Numbered from the stretch's first letter, positions 8,797 through 17,433 are shown. The stretch is 64,000 nucleotides of DNA from Brevibacillus panacihumi W25 (GCF_000503775.1 NZ_KI629782.1:1031540-1095539), one strand, 5' to 3'. The notes: generated from the letters alone by a model not told the origin. Numbers and translations are program-made.

Positions 8797-9213
8797 ATGG
8801 TCTATCCTATTCCAGCCCTCTTCGCTTCCCATAGGGTATGGAAGGAAATGTTGATTCACTGCCTCGAAGAGCGTCCGTATGAGGCATGCGGACTTTTGTC
8901 GGGACGCATGGGAAGGGTCGAAACGATCTGGCGAATGGTAAATGTCGATCGGAGTCCAGTATCCTTCTACATGGACCCTGAGCAAATCAGAACGGTTTTT
9001 CAGGCCATTCAAGAGAGAGGGGAGCAATTGGCGGGAGTATACCACTCCCACCCAACTGCTCCCCCCATTCCATCTAAAGAAGATATCGCCTACGCTACCT
9101 ATCCTGAAGCTGCGTATCTGATTGTCTCCCTCGCCAATAAACAGCCTACCGTCGGCAGTTACCGGATAATCGACCAAAGAGCCATACCGATTCCAGTCAC
9201 TTTTTTTGCATGA
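8797..9213 (+). CDS. JAMM/M67-family metallopeptidase
   Basis: 138 residues with a complete JAMM motif: Glu29 in YEACGLLSG, and His83-Ser-His85 followed by ten residues and Asp96 (HSHPTAPPIPSKED). Family members are zinc isopeptidases or peptidases that cut near the C-terminus of small carrier proteins (Mec+ type) or ubiquitin-like proteins. I chose the ATG at 8797, directly after the preceding stop; the frame is open further upstream but overlaps the small gene. The neighbouring GGCCG protein is a candidate partner by position only. Confidence 0.85.
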   Translation: MVYPIPALFASHRVWKEMLIHCLEERPYEACGLLSGRMGRVETIWRMVNVDRSPVSFYMDPEQIRTVFQAIQERGEQLAGVYHSHPTAPPIPSKEDIAYATYPEAAYLIVSLANKQPTVGSYRIIDQRAIPIPVTFFA

Positions 9214-9250
9214 AAGAGGCGAGACGGTCTGCCTCTTTCATTTTTTTATT
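9211..9250. terminator. Bidirectional terminator between the JAMM gene and the fix operon
   Basis: TGAAAGAGGC (9211-9220) pairs perfectly with GCCTCTTTCA (9231-9240), followed by seven T on the plus strand. The upstream A-rich side is weak for the minus direction. Confidence 0.8.
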
Positions 9251-9399
9251 TTCTCCACAAGATGGACAGGCTCCCAACTCACAAATGTATCCTCCCAGAA
9301 GATCAGAAAGCGACCCTCTTCCACACGAACCACGACCCCTCGCGCCCCGTCACGTACATAGACGACGGAATCCCCTTCTTCGATCATCGCGGCTGCCAT
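9238..9399 (-). CDS. Small protein following fixX
   Basis: 53 residues (or 49 from the second Met at 9387). It is beta-rich, with GDSVVYVRDGARGVVVRVEEGRFLI resembling small SH3-like DUF2187-type proteins. It begins 4 bases after the fixX stop in a shifted frame and ends inside the terminator stem, so it is probably the last gene of the fix operon. No function is known. The frame is open far upstream inside fixX, but those residues are a shadow. Confidence 0.5.
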   Translation of the reverse strand: MAAAMIEEGDSVVYVRDGARGVVVRVEEGRFLIFWEDTFVSWEPVHLVEKIKK

Positions 9400-9403
9400 T
9401 AAA

Positions 9404-9700
9404 TCAAGCGAGCCTGAAGATGATGCCGTGCCCGCCCTTGGGATACTCCCACTTGATGTTTTCGTAGGGACAACCGATGCGGCAGCTTCCACATTCGTGA
9501 CATCCTTCATATCCCACATGCATCCGCACCTCTTCCCATTTATAGACTTCCGCGGGACAAAAAATCGTACACAACTTGTCTGGACAACGCGTCGCGCAGA
9601 TATCGGCATCCAGCACGTGCAGGTGCGACTGCGTGTCGGCCTTGAACCTCACCAGATATTGCTTTTCCTCGATCGATTGGCCTTTGGGCAGGTCAGCCAT
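9404..9700 (-). CDS. fixX: Ferredoxin-like protein FixX
   Basis: 98 residues. The C-terminal half holds a ferredoxin arrangement, GCHECGSCRIGCP (C-x2-C-x2-C-x3-C), with further cysteines in CATRCPDKLCTIFCP, consistent with iron-sulfur cluster binding. In the family it works with FixC to pass electrons from the FixAB flavoprotein to quinone. The start ATG overlaps the fixC stop (TGATG), indicating translational coupling. It is the fourth gene of fixA-fixB-fixC-fixX. Confidence 0.9.
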   Translation of the reverse strand: MADLPKGQSIEEKQYLVRFKADTQSHLHVLDADICATRCPDKLCTIFCPAEVYKWEEVRMHVGYEGCHECGSCRIGCPYENIKWEYPKGGHGIIFRLA

Positions 9701-10995
9701 CACTTCATCACCCTCCATGCATTCATCAGATCGCGAGCCATCCGCCATTTTTCCTTGGGAGTCCCGATGTCACGCCAGATTTTTTTCTGCTTCTCCCACT
9801 TGGAGGTTCCGTCTACTGTAAACATCTGGCTTGCCGCTCTGTTCATCATGGGAATATACTGCTCGAAATACTGCGGGAATTTTTCAAAATGATGCGTGGC
9901 ATCCTTGTACTTTTTCAAATCCTGGCCGACAAAGCTGTCCAACAGCTTCACCCGATACATGTCGAGCATTTTCTCGGAAAAATCGCCTGCTTCCCTCGCT
10001 TGCAAAATGGTCTCGGCTGCCATGACACCGGATGCCATCGCCATGTTGGAGCCTTCCCGGTGGATGGCATTGACGAGCTGGGCGGCATCCCCCACCACGA
10101 TCACCCCGTTGCCCACCACCTTGGGCATGGACTTGTAGCCGCCCTCCGGGATGAGATGCGCTAGGTATTCCTGCTGCTCGCTGCCCTGGATATAGGGTCG
10201 CAGCATCGGATGATTTTTTACATAATCCAACAGCTCATACGGCTTGATCTTGTGCTTGATCAGACCGGAGAGCATCGCTCCGACTCCGATGTTGAGACTG
10301 TCTTTATTGGTATAGAGCCACGCTGTTCCGAGGATTCCCTTGGTGGAATCGCCGAAGATCTCGAACGTGCAGCCCTGATCTCCCTCCAGGCTGAAGCGGT
10401 CCTCGATGATTTTCCGATCCAGCTTGAGGACTTCCATGACCGCCAGCGCGACCTCGTCGGGACGGAATTCCTTGTGGAAGCCAAGTGATTTCGCCAGCAA
10501 GGAGTTGACCCCATCCGCCAACACCACTACGTCGGCATAGACGTCGCCATCCGGCCGATCTGTACGGATGCCAACCACCTTGCCGTCCTCGACGATGCAC
10601 TCCAGTGCCACCGTCTCGTTAAGCAGCAAAGCTCCTTCCTTCACAGCCTTGTCTGCAAACCACTGGTCGAACTTCGCACGCAGCACGGTGAAATTGTTGT
10701 ACGGCTCCTGCGCCCACTCCAATCCTTTGTAGCTGAAAGTCAGGGCAGAGGATTTATCCAGCATCATGAATCGCTGCTCCACGATCGGTCTTTCCAAAGG
10801 TGCTTCCTTGTAAAATTCGGGGATGATATCCTCCATCGTCTTGCGGTAAAGGACACCGCCCATCACGTTTTTCGAGCCGGGATACTCCCCGCGCTCCATC
10901 AACAGAACATTCGCCCCCGCTTTTGCCAGCGTATAGGCGCATGCGGTTCCCGCCGGACCTGCTCCCACGACGATAACGTCAAATTTTTCCGCCAT
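9700..10995 (-). CDS. fixC: FAD-dependent ETF:quinone oxidoreductase-type protein FixC
   Basis: 431 residues, close to the usual length. The N-terminal Rossmann FAD site is VIVVGAGPAGTACAYTLAKAGANVLLMERG. A second FAD motif is VIVVGDAAQLVNAIHREGSNMAMASG near residue 300. Unlike the mitochondrial ETF-QO it has no own 4Fe-4S domain; FixX supplies it as a separate gene. It overlaps the end of fixB by 17 bases. It is expected at the membrane face, reducing menaquinone with electrons from FixAB. Confidence 0.93.
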   Translation of the reverse strand: MAEKFDVIVVGAGPAGTACAYTLAKAGANVLLMERGEYPGSKNVMGGVLYRKTMEDIIPEFYKEAPLERPIVEQRFMMLDKSSALTFSYKGLEWAQEPYNNFTVLRAKFDQWFADKAVKEGALLLNETVALECIVEDGKVVGIRTDRPDGDVYADVVVLADGVNSLLAKSLGFHKEFRPDEVALAVMEVLKLDRKIIEDRFSLEGDQGCTFEIFGDSTKGILGTAWLYTNKDSLNIGVGAMLSGLIKHKIKPYELLDYVKNHPMLRPYIQGSEQQEYLAHLIPEGGYKSMPKVVGNGVIVVGDAAQLVNAIHREGSNMAMASGVMAAETILQAREAGDFSEKMLDMYRVKLLDSFVGQDLKKYKDATHHFEKFPQYFEQYIPMMNRAASQMFTVDGTSKWEKQKKIWRDIGTPKEKWRMARDLMNAWRVMK

Positions 10996-12010
10996 ATTGA
11001 ACCTCCTTGTCCGGCATCTTCTGGAACGCTTCCATCAGTATCGGGACGATCTCAAACGCATCTCCTACGATGCCGTAGTGGCTGGATTGAAAAATGGGAG
11101 CTTCCGGGTCTTTGTTGATCGCGATAATCAATCCCGCGTTCTGCATGCCGACGATGTGCTGGATCGCTCCCGAGATGCCGATGGCAAAATAGACCTTTGG
11201 CGTCACGGTCACTCCCGTCTGACCCACCTGGTGCTGATGATCGATCCAGCCCGCTTCCACTGCATCGCGACTGGCCCCGACTGTTGCCCCGATCTTCTCG
11301 GCAAAACGGTGGATCAGCTCGAAGCCCTCTCTGCTCCCCAGACCTTTTCCTCCCGCTACGATCACATCTGCCTCATCCAGGCGCACCTTCTCCTTCGTTT
11401 CACGCACGATCTCCAGAACCTTCGTTCGGATGTCTTCTTCGCGCAGCTCAATCGTTTCCCGGATGATTTGCCCGGTTCGATTTGGATCGGGTGGCAGCGC
11501 TTTCATGACCTTCGGACGTACAGTTGCCATCTGCGGACGATGCTTTTTGCACAGGATGGTCGCCATGATATTGCCGCCAAAAGCAGGACGGCTCGCTTCC
11601 AAAAGTCCGGTCTCCGCATTCACGTCGAGCATGGTCGTATCCGCCGTAAGACCAGTCTGCAAGTCAGTCGCGACCGCACTGGCCAGGTCTTTTCCGGTGG
11701 AGGTGGCACCGTAGAGGATAATTTCCGGCTTGTGCTTCTCTACGCATTCCAGCACCGCGCGCATGTAAGACTCCGTGCGATAATCGCGAAAGATCTCTTC
11801 GTCGTAGAGATAGACCTCGTCAGCCCCGTAGGGAAAAACCATTTCGGCGAGTGAAGCCACCCCCTCCCCGATGAGAAGGCCAGCCAGGGGCACACCGCGC
11901 TTGTCGGCCATCTGCCGGCCGGCGCCCAGCAATTCGAGCGAGACGGGAGCGATCTGTCCGTCTTTCACTTCCAAAAAGACCCATATGCCACTGTATTCCT
12001 CCAGATTCAT
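10979..12010 (-). CDS. fixB: Electron transfer flavoprotein alpha subunit FixB
   Basis: 343 residues. The N-terminal ETF domain is followed by the FAD-binding C-terminal domain with GGKGLGSREGFELIHRFAEKIGATVGASRDAVEAGW, QVGQTGVTVTPKVYFAIGISGAIQH and INKDPEAPIFQSSHYGIVGD. It pairs with FixA and overlaps its stop by 4 bases. Linkage to fixC and fixX places it in the Fix group of ETFs, known for flavin-based electron bifurcation, unlike the second ETF pair at 51362-53109, which lies with beta-oxidation genes. Confidence 0.93.
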   Translation of the reverse strand: MNLEEYSGIWVFLEVKDGQIAPVSLELLGAGRQMADKRGVPLAGLLIGEGVASLAEMVFPYGADEVYLYDEEIFRDYRTESYMRAVLECVEKHKPEIILYGATSTGKDLASAVATDLQTGLTADTTMLDVNAETGLLEASRPAFGGNIMATILCKKHRPQMATVRPKVMKALPPDPNRTGQIIRETIELREEDIRTKVLEIVRETKEKVRLDEADVIVAGGKGLGSREGFELIHRFAEKIGATVGASRDAVEAGWIDHQHQVGQTGVTVTPKVYFAIGISGAIQHIVGMQNAGLIIAINKDPEAPIFQSSHYGIVGDAFEIVPILMEAFQKMPDKEVQYGGKI

Positions 12011-12837
12011 ACCTGCTCCTCCTTCACCCGGAACAACCCTTGCTTCTCCTGCAAGATCTCCATCAGTCGGGATACTTGCTCCTGTGCTGTTCCTTCCAGT
12101 CTCTCTCCGCCTTTTGGCTTTTCAGGCGGCCACACCTTCGCCACGATAGTCGGAGACCCTTTCAGCCCCAGCAAAGTGCGGTCGATCTCGCCCAGATCAT
12201 TGACAGCCCAGATGACGGGTTGGTAGCGAGCGGCGCGGAGCATGTTCGGCAACGGCGAATAGGGAACCTCGTTGATCTCCTTTTCTACAGAAAACAGGCA
12301 TGGGAGGGTGGAACGAATCACTTCGTAGCCATCCTCCAGCTTGCGGTGGACGATGACGTACCCTTCGCTCTGATTTACCTCGACCACTTTATTGACATTG
12401 GTCAACGGTGGAATGTCGAGGCGCCGGGCAATCCCTGGACCTACCTGACCCGTGTCTCCGTCAATCGTCATTTTGCCGCAGATCACAAGATCTACCGGCT
12501 TGATCTCGCTGATTTTTTCGATCGCCTTGGTCAAGGCATAGCTCGTCGCTAACGTGTCTGCACCAGCAAAGGCACGATCCGTGATCAGATACCCCTCATC
12601 CGCTCCGATCTCGACGCATTTGCGAATCGCCTTGACGGCTGGGGGGGGGCCCATCGTCACGACCGAGACCACTCCCCCGTATCGTTGCTTCAAACGAACC
12701 GCTTCCTCGACGGCATGCGCATCATACGGATTGAGAATGGCTGGGGCACTGGAACGGTCCATCGTATTCGTCTTCGGGTTCATTTTGATGATCTTGGTGT
12801 CCGGCACCTGTTTGATACAGGCGACTATGTGCAACAT
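12007..12837 (-). CDS. fixA: Electron transfer flavoprotein beta subunit FixA
   Basis: 276 residues, slightly longer than housekeeping EtfB. It has the beta-subunit pattern: CIKQVPDT near the start, NPYDAHAVEEAVRLK, VVTMGPP, and the AMP/FAD-binding loop GKMTIDGDTGQVGPGIARRL. It is the first gene of the operon, with GAGGAGGGAAAGGG before the ATG. A run of nine C (coding strand) at 12641-12649 encodes the prolines of MGPPP and is a possible slippage site. Confidence 0.93.
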   Translation of the reverse strand: MLHIVACIKQVPDTKIIKMNPKTNTMDRSSAPAILNPYDAHAVEEAVRLKQRYGGVVSVVTMGPPPAVKAIRKCVEIGADEGYLITDRAFAGADTLATSYALTKAIEKISEIKPVDLVICGKMTIDGDTGQVGPGIARRLDIPPLTNVNKVVEVNQSEGYVIVHRKLEDGYEVIRSTLPCLFSVEKEINEVPYSPLPNMLRAARYQPVIWAVNDLGEIDRTLLGLKGSPTIVAKVWPPEKPKGGERLEGTAQEQVSRLMEILQEKQGLFRVKEEQV

Positions 12838-12968
12838 CCCTTTCCCTCCTCGCTACCAAGCACCTATTCGGGCTGATTCCAGCATCTATACATTGCTATA
12901 ACCTATTGCTGACAACCCTTGCTTAGACCAAAACTATCAGCTCTATCACGAGGAGACGGCTTTTTCAC

Positions 12969-13056
12969 AACAAAACGGTCATGACCGTTTTGTTTGACCG
13001 CAAGCGGTCACATCCACGTTTATGAAAAACGTCGAGACGTTTTTCACAGAAAAAAA
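12969..13056 (-). repeat. Triple-palindrome repeat, copy A
   Basis: Three adjacent inverted repeats: a 26-bp perfect palindrome at 12969-12994 (centre GGTCATGACC), TGACCGC-AA-GCGGTCA at 12995-13010, and a stem of TGAAAAACGTC with its complement at 13023-13046. Apart from two substitutions and one A it is identical to copy B at 54784-54870. On the minus strand the repeat begins with the T-tract of the cysK terminator. Confidence 0.9.
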
Positions 13057-13078
13057 GCCTGTCCGCGGACAGGCTTTT
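13050..13078 (-). terminator. cysK terminator
   Basis: The minus strand reads AAGCCTGTCC-GC-GGACAGGCTT (13055-13076), followed by seven T that also form the first bases of repeat copy A. Confidence 0.9.
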
Positions 13079-13099
13079 CCTGATGGTAGGGATGATAGG

Positions 13100-14014
13100 T
13101 CAAAATAGCCCCATGCTGAGATAACGTTCTCCGGTATCGGGAGCGATGCAGACGACGCGTTTGCCCGCACCCAGGCGCTTGGCAACCTGAATGGCCGCGA
13201 ACACCGATGCACCCGAGGATGGCCCCACTAGGATGCCTTCCATCGACGCCAGGTTTCGCATCGTTTGCAGTGCTTCCTCATCCGCAATCTGCACGATCTC
13301 GTCGTAAATGCTCGTGTTGAGAATAGACGGCACAAAACCGGGACTGGTCCCGACCAGCTTGTGCGGACCGGGCTTTCCGCCGGACAAGACTGGTGAGCCT
13401 TTTGGTTCCACGACCGTGATCTGCAGATCGGGAAGCTGTTCGCGCAAGGTCTCGCCCGTGCCCGTAATCGTGCCCCCGGTCCCCGCCGTAGCGACGAAAG
13501 CATCCAGCCTGCCTTCCATCTGCTCGAATATCTCCTTCGCTGTCGTGATGCGATGAATATCCGGGTTGGCCGGGTTCTCGAACTGCTGGGGTATAAAGCT
13601 GTTTGGAATCTCCTTTTGCAGCTCTATAGCCTTGGCGATCGCACCCGGCATCCGCAATTCGCTCGGCGTCAGCACTACCTCGGCCCCATACGCCCTCAAC
13701 AGATTAATGCGCTCTTTTGACATATTGTCCGGCATGACGAGTATCGCCCGGTACCCCTTGGCTGCCGCGTTCATCGCCAGACCGATCCCGGTGTTGCCGC
13801 TTGTCGGCTCAATAATGGTGTCCCCAGGCTTGATCAGACCTGCCTCTTCCGCTGTATGGATCAGATTGAACGCGGCCCGATCCTTGACGCTGCCGGACGG
13901 ATTGAACTTCTCCAGCTTCACGAATACCTCGGCTGCTTCTCTGGGAACCAATCGGCGCAATCGGACGATAGGAGTCCTGCCAATCAGTTCGGTTATATTT
14001 TGATACACACTCAT
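13100..14014 (-). CDS. cysK: Cysteine synthase A (O-acetylserine sulfhydrylase)
   Basis: 304 residues, normal for the family. This PLP enzyme makes cysteine from O-acetylserine and sulfide. It has the PLP lysine Lys44 in NPSGSVKDRAA, the substrate loop SGNTG, the phosphate loop GTGGTITG and C-terminal GPSSGA. It could in principle be a CysM-type enzyme, but motif spacing fits CysK. It stands alone on the minus strand with GAGGAGGAACC before the start and a strong terminator. I found no T-box-like leader in the 80 bases upstream. Confidence 0.93.
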   Translation of the reverse strand: MSVYQNITELIGRTPIVRLRRLVPREAAEVFVKLEKFNPSGSVKDRAAFNLIHTAEEAGLIKPGDTIIEPTSGNTGIGLAMNAAAKGYRAILVMPDNMSKERINLLRAYGAEVVLTPSELRMPGAIAKAIELQKEIPNSFIPQQFENPANPDIHRITTAKEIFEQMEGRLDAFVATAGTGGTITGTGETLREQLPDLQITVVEPKGSPVLSGGKPGPHKLVGTSPGFVPSILNTSIYDEIVQIADEEALQTMRNLASMEGILVGPSSGASVFAAIQVAKRLGAGKRVVCIAPDTGERYLSMGLF

Positions 14015-14095
14015 CGTATGGTTCCTCCTCAGTCAGTAAAGACGAGCATAATACACAGTATTTCTATAAGAATAATATAAATGCAAACAAATGAA

Positions 14096-14127
14096 AACCT
14101 CCACGTTTCATCCGAAACATGGAGGTT
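14096..14127 (-). terminator. Terminator of the coiled-coil membrane protein gene
   Basis: AACCTCCACGTTTC (14096-14109) pairs with GAAACATGGAGGTT (14114-14127) with one mismatch. A short T-rich stretch follows on the minus strand. Confidence 0.75.
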
Positions 14128-14138
14128 GATTGGTTTTC

Positions 14139-15167
14139 CTAAAACTGGTATTTCATTTTTGCCTGTTGGAGCATTGCTGTGGCATTTCCGTACAGGGCTT
14201 CGATATCCTGCTTCGTTTTTGCCACGGTCTGTTCTCCCGCAGCCAATCGCTCTTTCGCCTGGGCGATCGCGGTGGCAACCGTCTCTTTTACCTTCTTGTA
14301 CTCTTCCTCCTGGCTCTTGGCATCTGGCAATTGGCTGATCACCTGCTCCCAGATTTTGTCCAGTTCCGCCACATCCGATTCCAGAATTTCCGTCAGGTTG
14401 ACCATCCCTGTCTTTTTGCGGTCGATGTTTTCCTGAATCGTACCAGCCCCGTCCCGAATCACCTTCATGCTGTCCACAGTTGCTTGCATGACCTCAAATT
14501 CCATGCGATTCATGCTCGTCTGCTCCGCGTACATCCGTACCTCTTCCAGCAGGCTCTGCATGTGTGCGAGCTGATTTTCGGCAACACTGGTCTCATCGGA
14601 AAACTGCGTCGCATCGAGATATTCGCTATTTTCCTGCAAATCCGCCTTGAGCCGTTTGAACTTGTCCCCCGCCTCCGCGATTCTGACGCGCTCTTCCTCA
14701 ATAGCCTGTTCTTTTTTCTTCTGCTCGGCTTGCTGCTGGACCCGCTCCTCCAGAGCTTTTCGCTTGGACTCGAAGCCTGCCGGGTCGCTCGCTTGCCATT
14801 TCGAATCGGCCGCAAGCCCTTCCGTCACAGGATCGTGCAGGATCAGCTCTTCTTTTGTAACCGAAGCGCTCCACTTCTTTTCCCCGTCTTGCTGCAGGGT
14901 GAGCTGATGCTCGTCCACAGTCGCCTTGTACGCATCCTCCCTGGTTTTCAAGACCGGAATGCCCTTCTCTGTCACGACTCGCCATTCCGTAATCTCTACG
15001 CCGATCTCCTCTGCCTGCGTCACTTTGGCGTACAGCAGCAGGTTCTCTTCCTCATAAAGGTATCCCTCTGCCAGGGCGGTGGCACCGAATAGACGGAACC
15101 CGGCGAAGCCCAGTCCCGCCACGACAACCAGTACGAGCAAAAGGATCACTAGATTTCTCTTTTTCAT
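14139..15167 (-). CDS. Exported or membrane-anchored coiled-coil protein
   Basis: 342 residues. Residues 1-30 are a lysine start plus a long hydrophobic segment (LVILLLVLVVVAGLGFAGF), a signal anchor or signal peptide. Residues 33-130 are a beta-like domain; 135-330 are mostly Glu/Lys/Gln-rich coiled coil. It is not recognised as a known family. It ends in a terminator, and the acetyltransferase upstream finishes 16 bases before it on the same strand, so the two may form an operon. Confidence 0.75.
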   Translation of the reverse strand: MKKRNLVILLLVLVVVAGLGFAGFRLFGATALAEGYLYEEENLLLYAKVTQAEEIGVEITEWRVVTEKGIPVLKTREDAYKATVDEHQLTLQQDGEKKWSASVTKEELILHDPVTEGLAADSKWQASDPAGFESKRKALEERVQQQAEQKKKEQAIEEERVRIAEAGDKFKRLKADLQENSEYLDATQFSDETSVAENQLAHMQSLLEEVRMYAEQTSMNRMEFEVMQATVDSMKVIRDGAGTIQENIDRKKTGMVNLTEILESDVAELDKIWEQVISQLPDAKSQEEEYKKVKETVATAIAQAKERLAAGEQTVAKTKQDIEALYGNATAMLQQAKMKYQF

Positions 15168-15183
15168 CTGAAGCCCCCATCTC

Positions 15184-15708
15184 TTACAACGCGATCCAAT
15201 ATCGTTTGACGATGTTCCCGTCTTCCTCTACAAAACTTTCATCTGCCATGCCGCCATTTTTTAGAATCGTCCGCTCGGATGCCAGATTGGTCGCATCACA
15301 AACCACCAGCGCTTTTTCGATCCCCAGTTCTTTTGCTTTTTGCAGGGATAAAGCCAGTATCTGCGTAGCGTAGCCCTTGCGTCTTTCCGATGGACGGATC
15401 CCATAGCCGATATGTCCGCCAGTCTGCAGCAAAGGCACCGTAAGCTGATGCCTGATGTTGACGGCCCCCACGATCTTCTTATCCTCTGTAATCAACCAGT
15501 ATGTAGACGCGGGAACCCATCCCTCGGGCAGGTTTTCCCCTGACTCCTCCGCGTGCAGTTCTTCTACCATCGCTGAAAAATCTGATGGATCTTTGCTGAT
15601 CACCCATGGCACCATCTGCTCGCCGCTTTGTTTCCATTCCTGATAGAAAGCCAGGTATTCATCCTTCACGTCTACAGTCGGCTTGATTAACGAGACACTT
15701 TCTCCCAT
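15184..15708 (-). CDS. GNAT-family N-acetyltransferase
   Basis: 174 residues. It has the acetyl-CoA binding signature GYGIRPSERRKGYATQILALSLQKAKELG (R/Q-x-x-G-x-G/A) and a C-terminal NLASERTILKNGG segment typical of RimJ/RimL-like GNATs. The start at 15708 has AGGAGGGGGAAA directly upstream; a GTG at 15723 lies before that site and is unlikely. The substrate is unknown. It is probably co-transcribed with the membrane coiled-coil gene downstream. Confidence 0.85.
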   Translation of the reverse strand: MGESVSLIKPTVDVKDEYLAFYQEWKQSGEQMVPWVISKDPSDFSAMVEELHAEESGENLPEGWVPASTYWLITEDKKIVGAVNIRHQLTVPLLQTGGHIGYGIRPSERRKGYATQILALSLQKAKELGIEKALVVCDATNLASERTILKNGGMADESFVEEDGNIVKRYWIAL

Positions 15709-15839
15709 TTTCCCCCTCCTCACTCTCTATCCTCGCGTATTTCATTATACGAAAAATACCGATCTTTTCCATAAGTCGCATTGCCTGTTCACGCTCTAGA
15801 AAAGATATGGTAATATTCGGAAAAGGGAGGCGTTCCTTC

Positions 15840-16001
15840 ATGGAGCTTATGACAAGTGTTATGCTTGCGGTCTTTCTGTTGATCTGGGCAGGAGCGGATG
15901 TCCTCTTTGCCTCCAATAGCAGATTCAAATCGCGCCTGCTGCTTTTTCTCACGCTGCTGATCATCAGCGGATCGATTTATTGGATTCTCACTTTGTTCTA
16001 G
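15840..16001 (+). CDS. Small two-helix membrane protein
   Basis: 53 residues from ATG 15840, which follows AAAGGGAGG. Two hydrophobic segments (about 5-20 and 29-50) are separated by a short basic loop (NSRFKSR). No family is recognised. It is divergent from the acetyltransferase and lies 80 bases before the DUF2935 gene. Confidence 0.65.
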   Translation: MELMTSVMLAVFLLIWAGADVLFASNSRFKSRLLLFLTLLIISGSIYWILTLF

Positions 16002-16029
16002 CTCTCTGCTTTCCTCGCATCGTCCATTC

Positions 16030-16057
16030 ACCGATATGGGCTGCTGCACATAGACTG
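16030..16057 (+). promoter_or_regulatory. SigK-like promoter before the DUF2935 gene
   Basis: AC at 16030-16031, then 17 bases, then CATAGACTG (16049-16057), which fits CATANNNTA except for the last base. The start codon is 26 bases downstream. Confidence 0.35.
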
Positions 16058-16082
16058 TGGACGTATGCAAGGAGGGAATCCG

Positions 16083-16892
16083 ATGAAAATCAGCACAAAA
16101 GATCAGCAGTTGTTTGAACATCGTTTTTGGCTGCAAATCCTGGGGGATCATTCCCGGTTTATTTTTCAGTCGTTAGCTCCTGATGAATGCACAGAGATCG
16201 AACAAGCGAATCATTTTATCCACTCGTTCGATACGCTGCTCGATTATGCGCGGCAGGATCTGCAGGAAGAAGAAGTCACTGCACTCACGCAACAAGCAAG
16301 CGAGCTGACAGAGCGCTTGCGGGAGTTTAAGCTTCACTTGTTGCAGCGGCAATTGGTTGGAAAAATCTCCTTTTCCCTGCCGCCCACCTTCGTGAACCAC
16401 ATGGTGAATGAACTGGAGGAGTACCAGCGAATTTTGCACGCCTTCCTGACTGGCCACCCGATCCCCTGTGAACACCCTGTCCATTACCATCTGCTTTGGC
16501 TCTCAGATGCAGCAGGGCATGCCGCCTCGATTACCTCATTGCTGGACATGGTAGAAAAAGACGTGCAGCACAAAAGCGAGCATTTCACCAAGAAATTTGA
16601 GGATTTCTATCAAAAGGCAGTCGAGTTGGCAGGATACCTGCGAACCAATCTGCAAGATTTCCCGGCTCTGCATCGCTTCAATCATCAAGCTGAAATGGAA
16701 ATCAAACTGTTTCAGGTATTTTTGCACGAGCTGCAAGAAATGCGCATGCACAATGCGGTCTTGGGTGTCCTTTCTCCACTCATGGCCGATCATATGTCCC
16801 GTGAGGAGTGCTACTACCTGATGAAGCTCTCCGAAGTGTCCGATGTGAAGGCACCTGATTGTTACCCGACCAGACCCCGGATTGAATCTTGA
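16083..16892 (+). CDS. DUF2935 protein
   Basis: 269 residues from ATG 16083, preceded by AAGGAGGGAATCC. It contains two related four-helix-like halves. The first starts with EHRFWLQILGDHSRFIFQSL and the second with HYHLLWLSDAAGHAASI; conserved Glu and His recur (DHMSREECYYLMKL). DUF2935 proteins are ferritin-like in pattern and possibly metal binding, found in spore formers; their role is not established. A paralogue lies at 33852-34643 inside the gerE element. Confidence 0.85.
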   Translation: MKISTKDQQLFEHRFWLQILGDHSRFIFQSLAPDECTEIEQANHFIHSFDTLLDYARQDLQEEEVTALTQQASELTERLREFKLHLLQRQLVGKISFSLPPTFVNHMVNELEEYQRILHAFLTGHPIPCEHPVHYHLLWLSDAAGHAASITSLLDMVEKDVQHKSEHFTKKFEDFYQKAVELAGYLRTNLQDFPALHRFNHQAEMEIKLFQVFLHELQEMRMHNAVLGVLSPLMADHMSREECYYLMKLSEVSDVKAPDCYPTRPRIES

Positions 16893-16971
16893 AAAAGGTG
16901 GGGCGTTGGCCGTTGCCGTAAAGCCGAATGCCCCTCCACCAAGCGTCACAGGACCGTTTTCTCCTGCTTTT

Positions 16972-17433
16972 TTACGATTTCGTCGAGCGATCTTTCCACA
17001 GCGTCATCGGATTTGTGTCTTCTTCTCCGAGAGGCATGTGCTTTATTGCTAGAGAGCGCGCTGACCGCTCTTTCTTCAAGTCCTCGTAGATTGCCTTGGA
17101 CTTGCCGAGGCCCACTTCCCCTGCATCCTCGACCGACAAGCAGTAATACACATCATCAATCCCCACAAAATGCATGGCAGCAAAACACATCGGGCATGGT
17201 TCGCCGCTCGCGTACATCGTAAATCCGGACAAGCTGTTGGTCTGCAGCTGGTCCTGCGCACGCCGAATCGCCAAAAGCTCTGCATGACCGCTGACATCAT
17301 GCTTTTGATGGAGTTCGTTTACGCCCTCCGCTATGATTGTATTGTCCTTCACAAGTACGGCGCCAAACGGCTGTCCGCCATTGTCTACATTTTCGATTGC
17401 CAGCTCTACCGCTCGCTTCATGAATTTGTCCAT
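16972..17433 (-). CDS. guaD: Guanine deaminase-like nucleoside/base deaminase
   Basis: 153 residues. CDA-fold zinc deaminase with His50-Ala-Glu52 (SGHAELLAI) and Cys80-x-x-Cys83 (EPCPMC), the metal ligands and proton shuttle. Length and the C-terminal segment resemble Bacillus GuaD, which converts guanine to xanthine. A tRNA adenosine deaminase (TadA) is the main alternative, but the FAAMHFVGIDDVYYCLS region fits guanine deaminases better. It is transcribed alone. Confidence 0.8.
   Translation of the reverse strand: MDKFMKRAVELAIENVDNGGQPFGAVLVKDNTIIAEGVNELHQKHDVSGHAELLAIRRAQDQLQTNSLSGFTMYASGEPCPMCFAAMHFVGIDDVYYCLSVEDAGEVGLGKSKAIYEDLKKERSARSLAIKHMPLGEEDTNPMTLWKDRSTKS

Noticed and set aside
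14130..15092. A 320-codon plus-strand frame, hydrophobic
   Set aside because: Antisense to the coiled-coil gene; its leucine richness mirrors Glu/Lys codons on the other strand.
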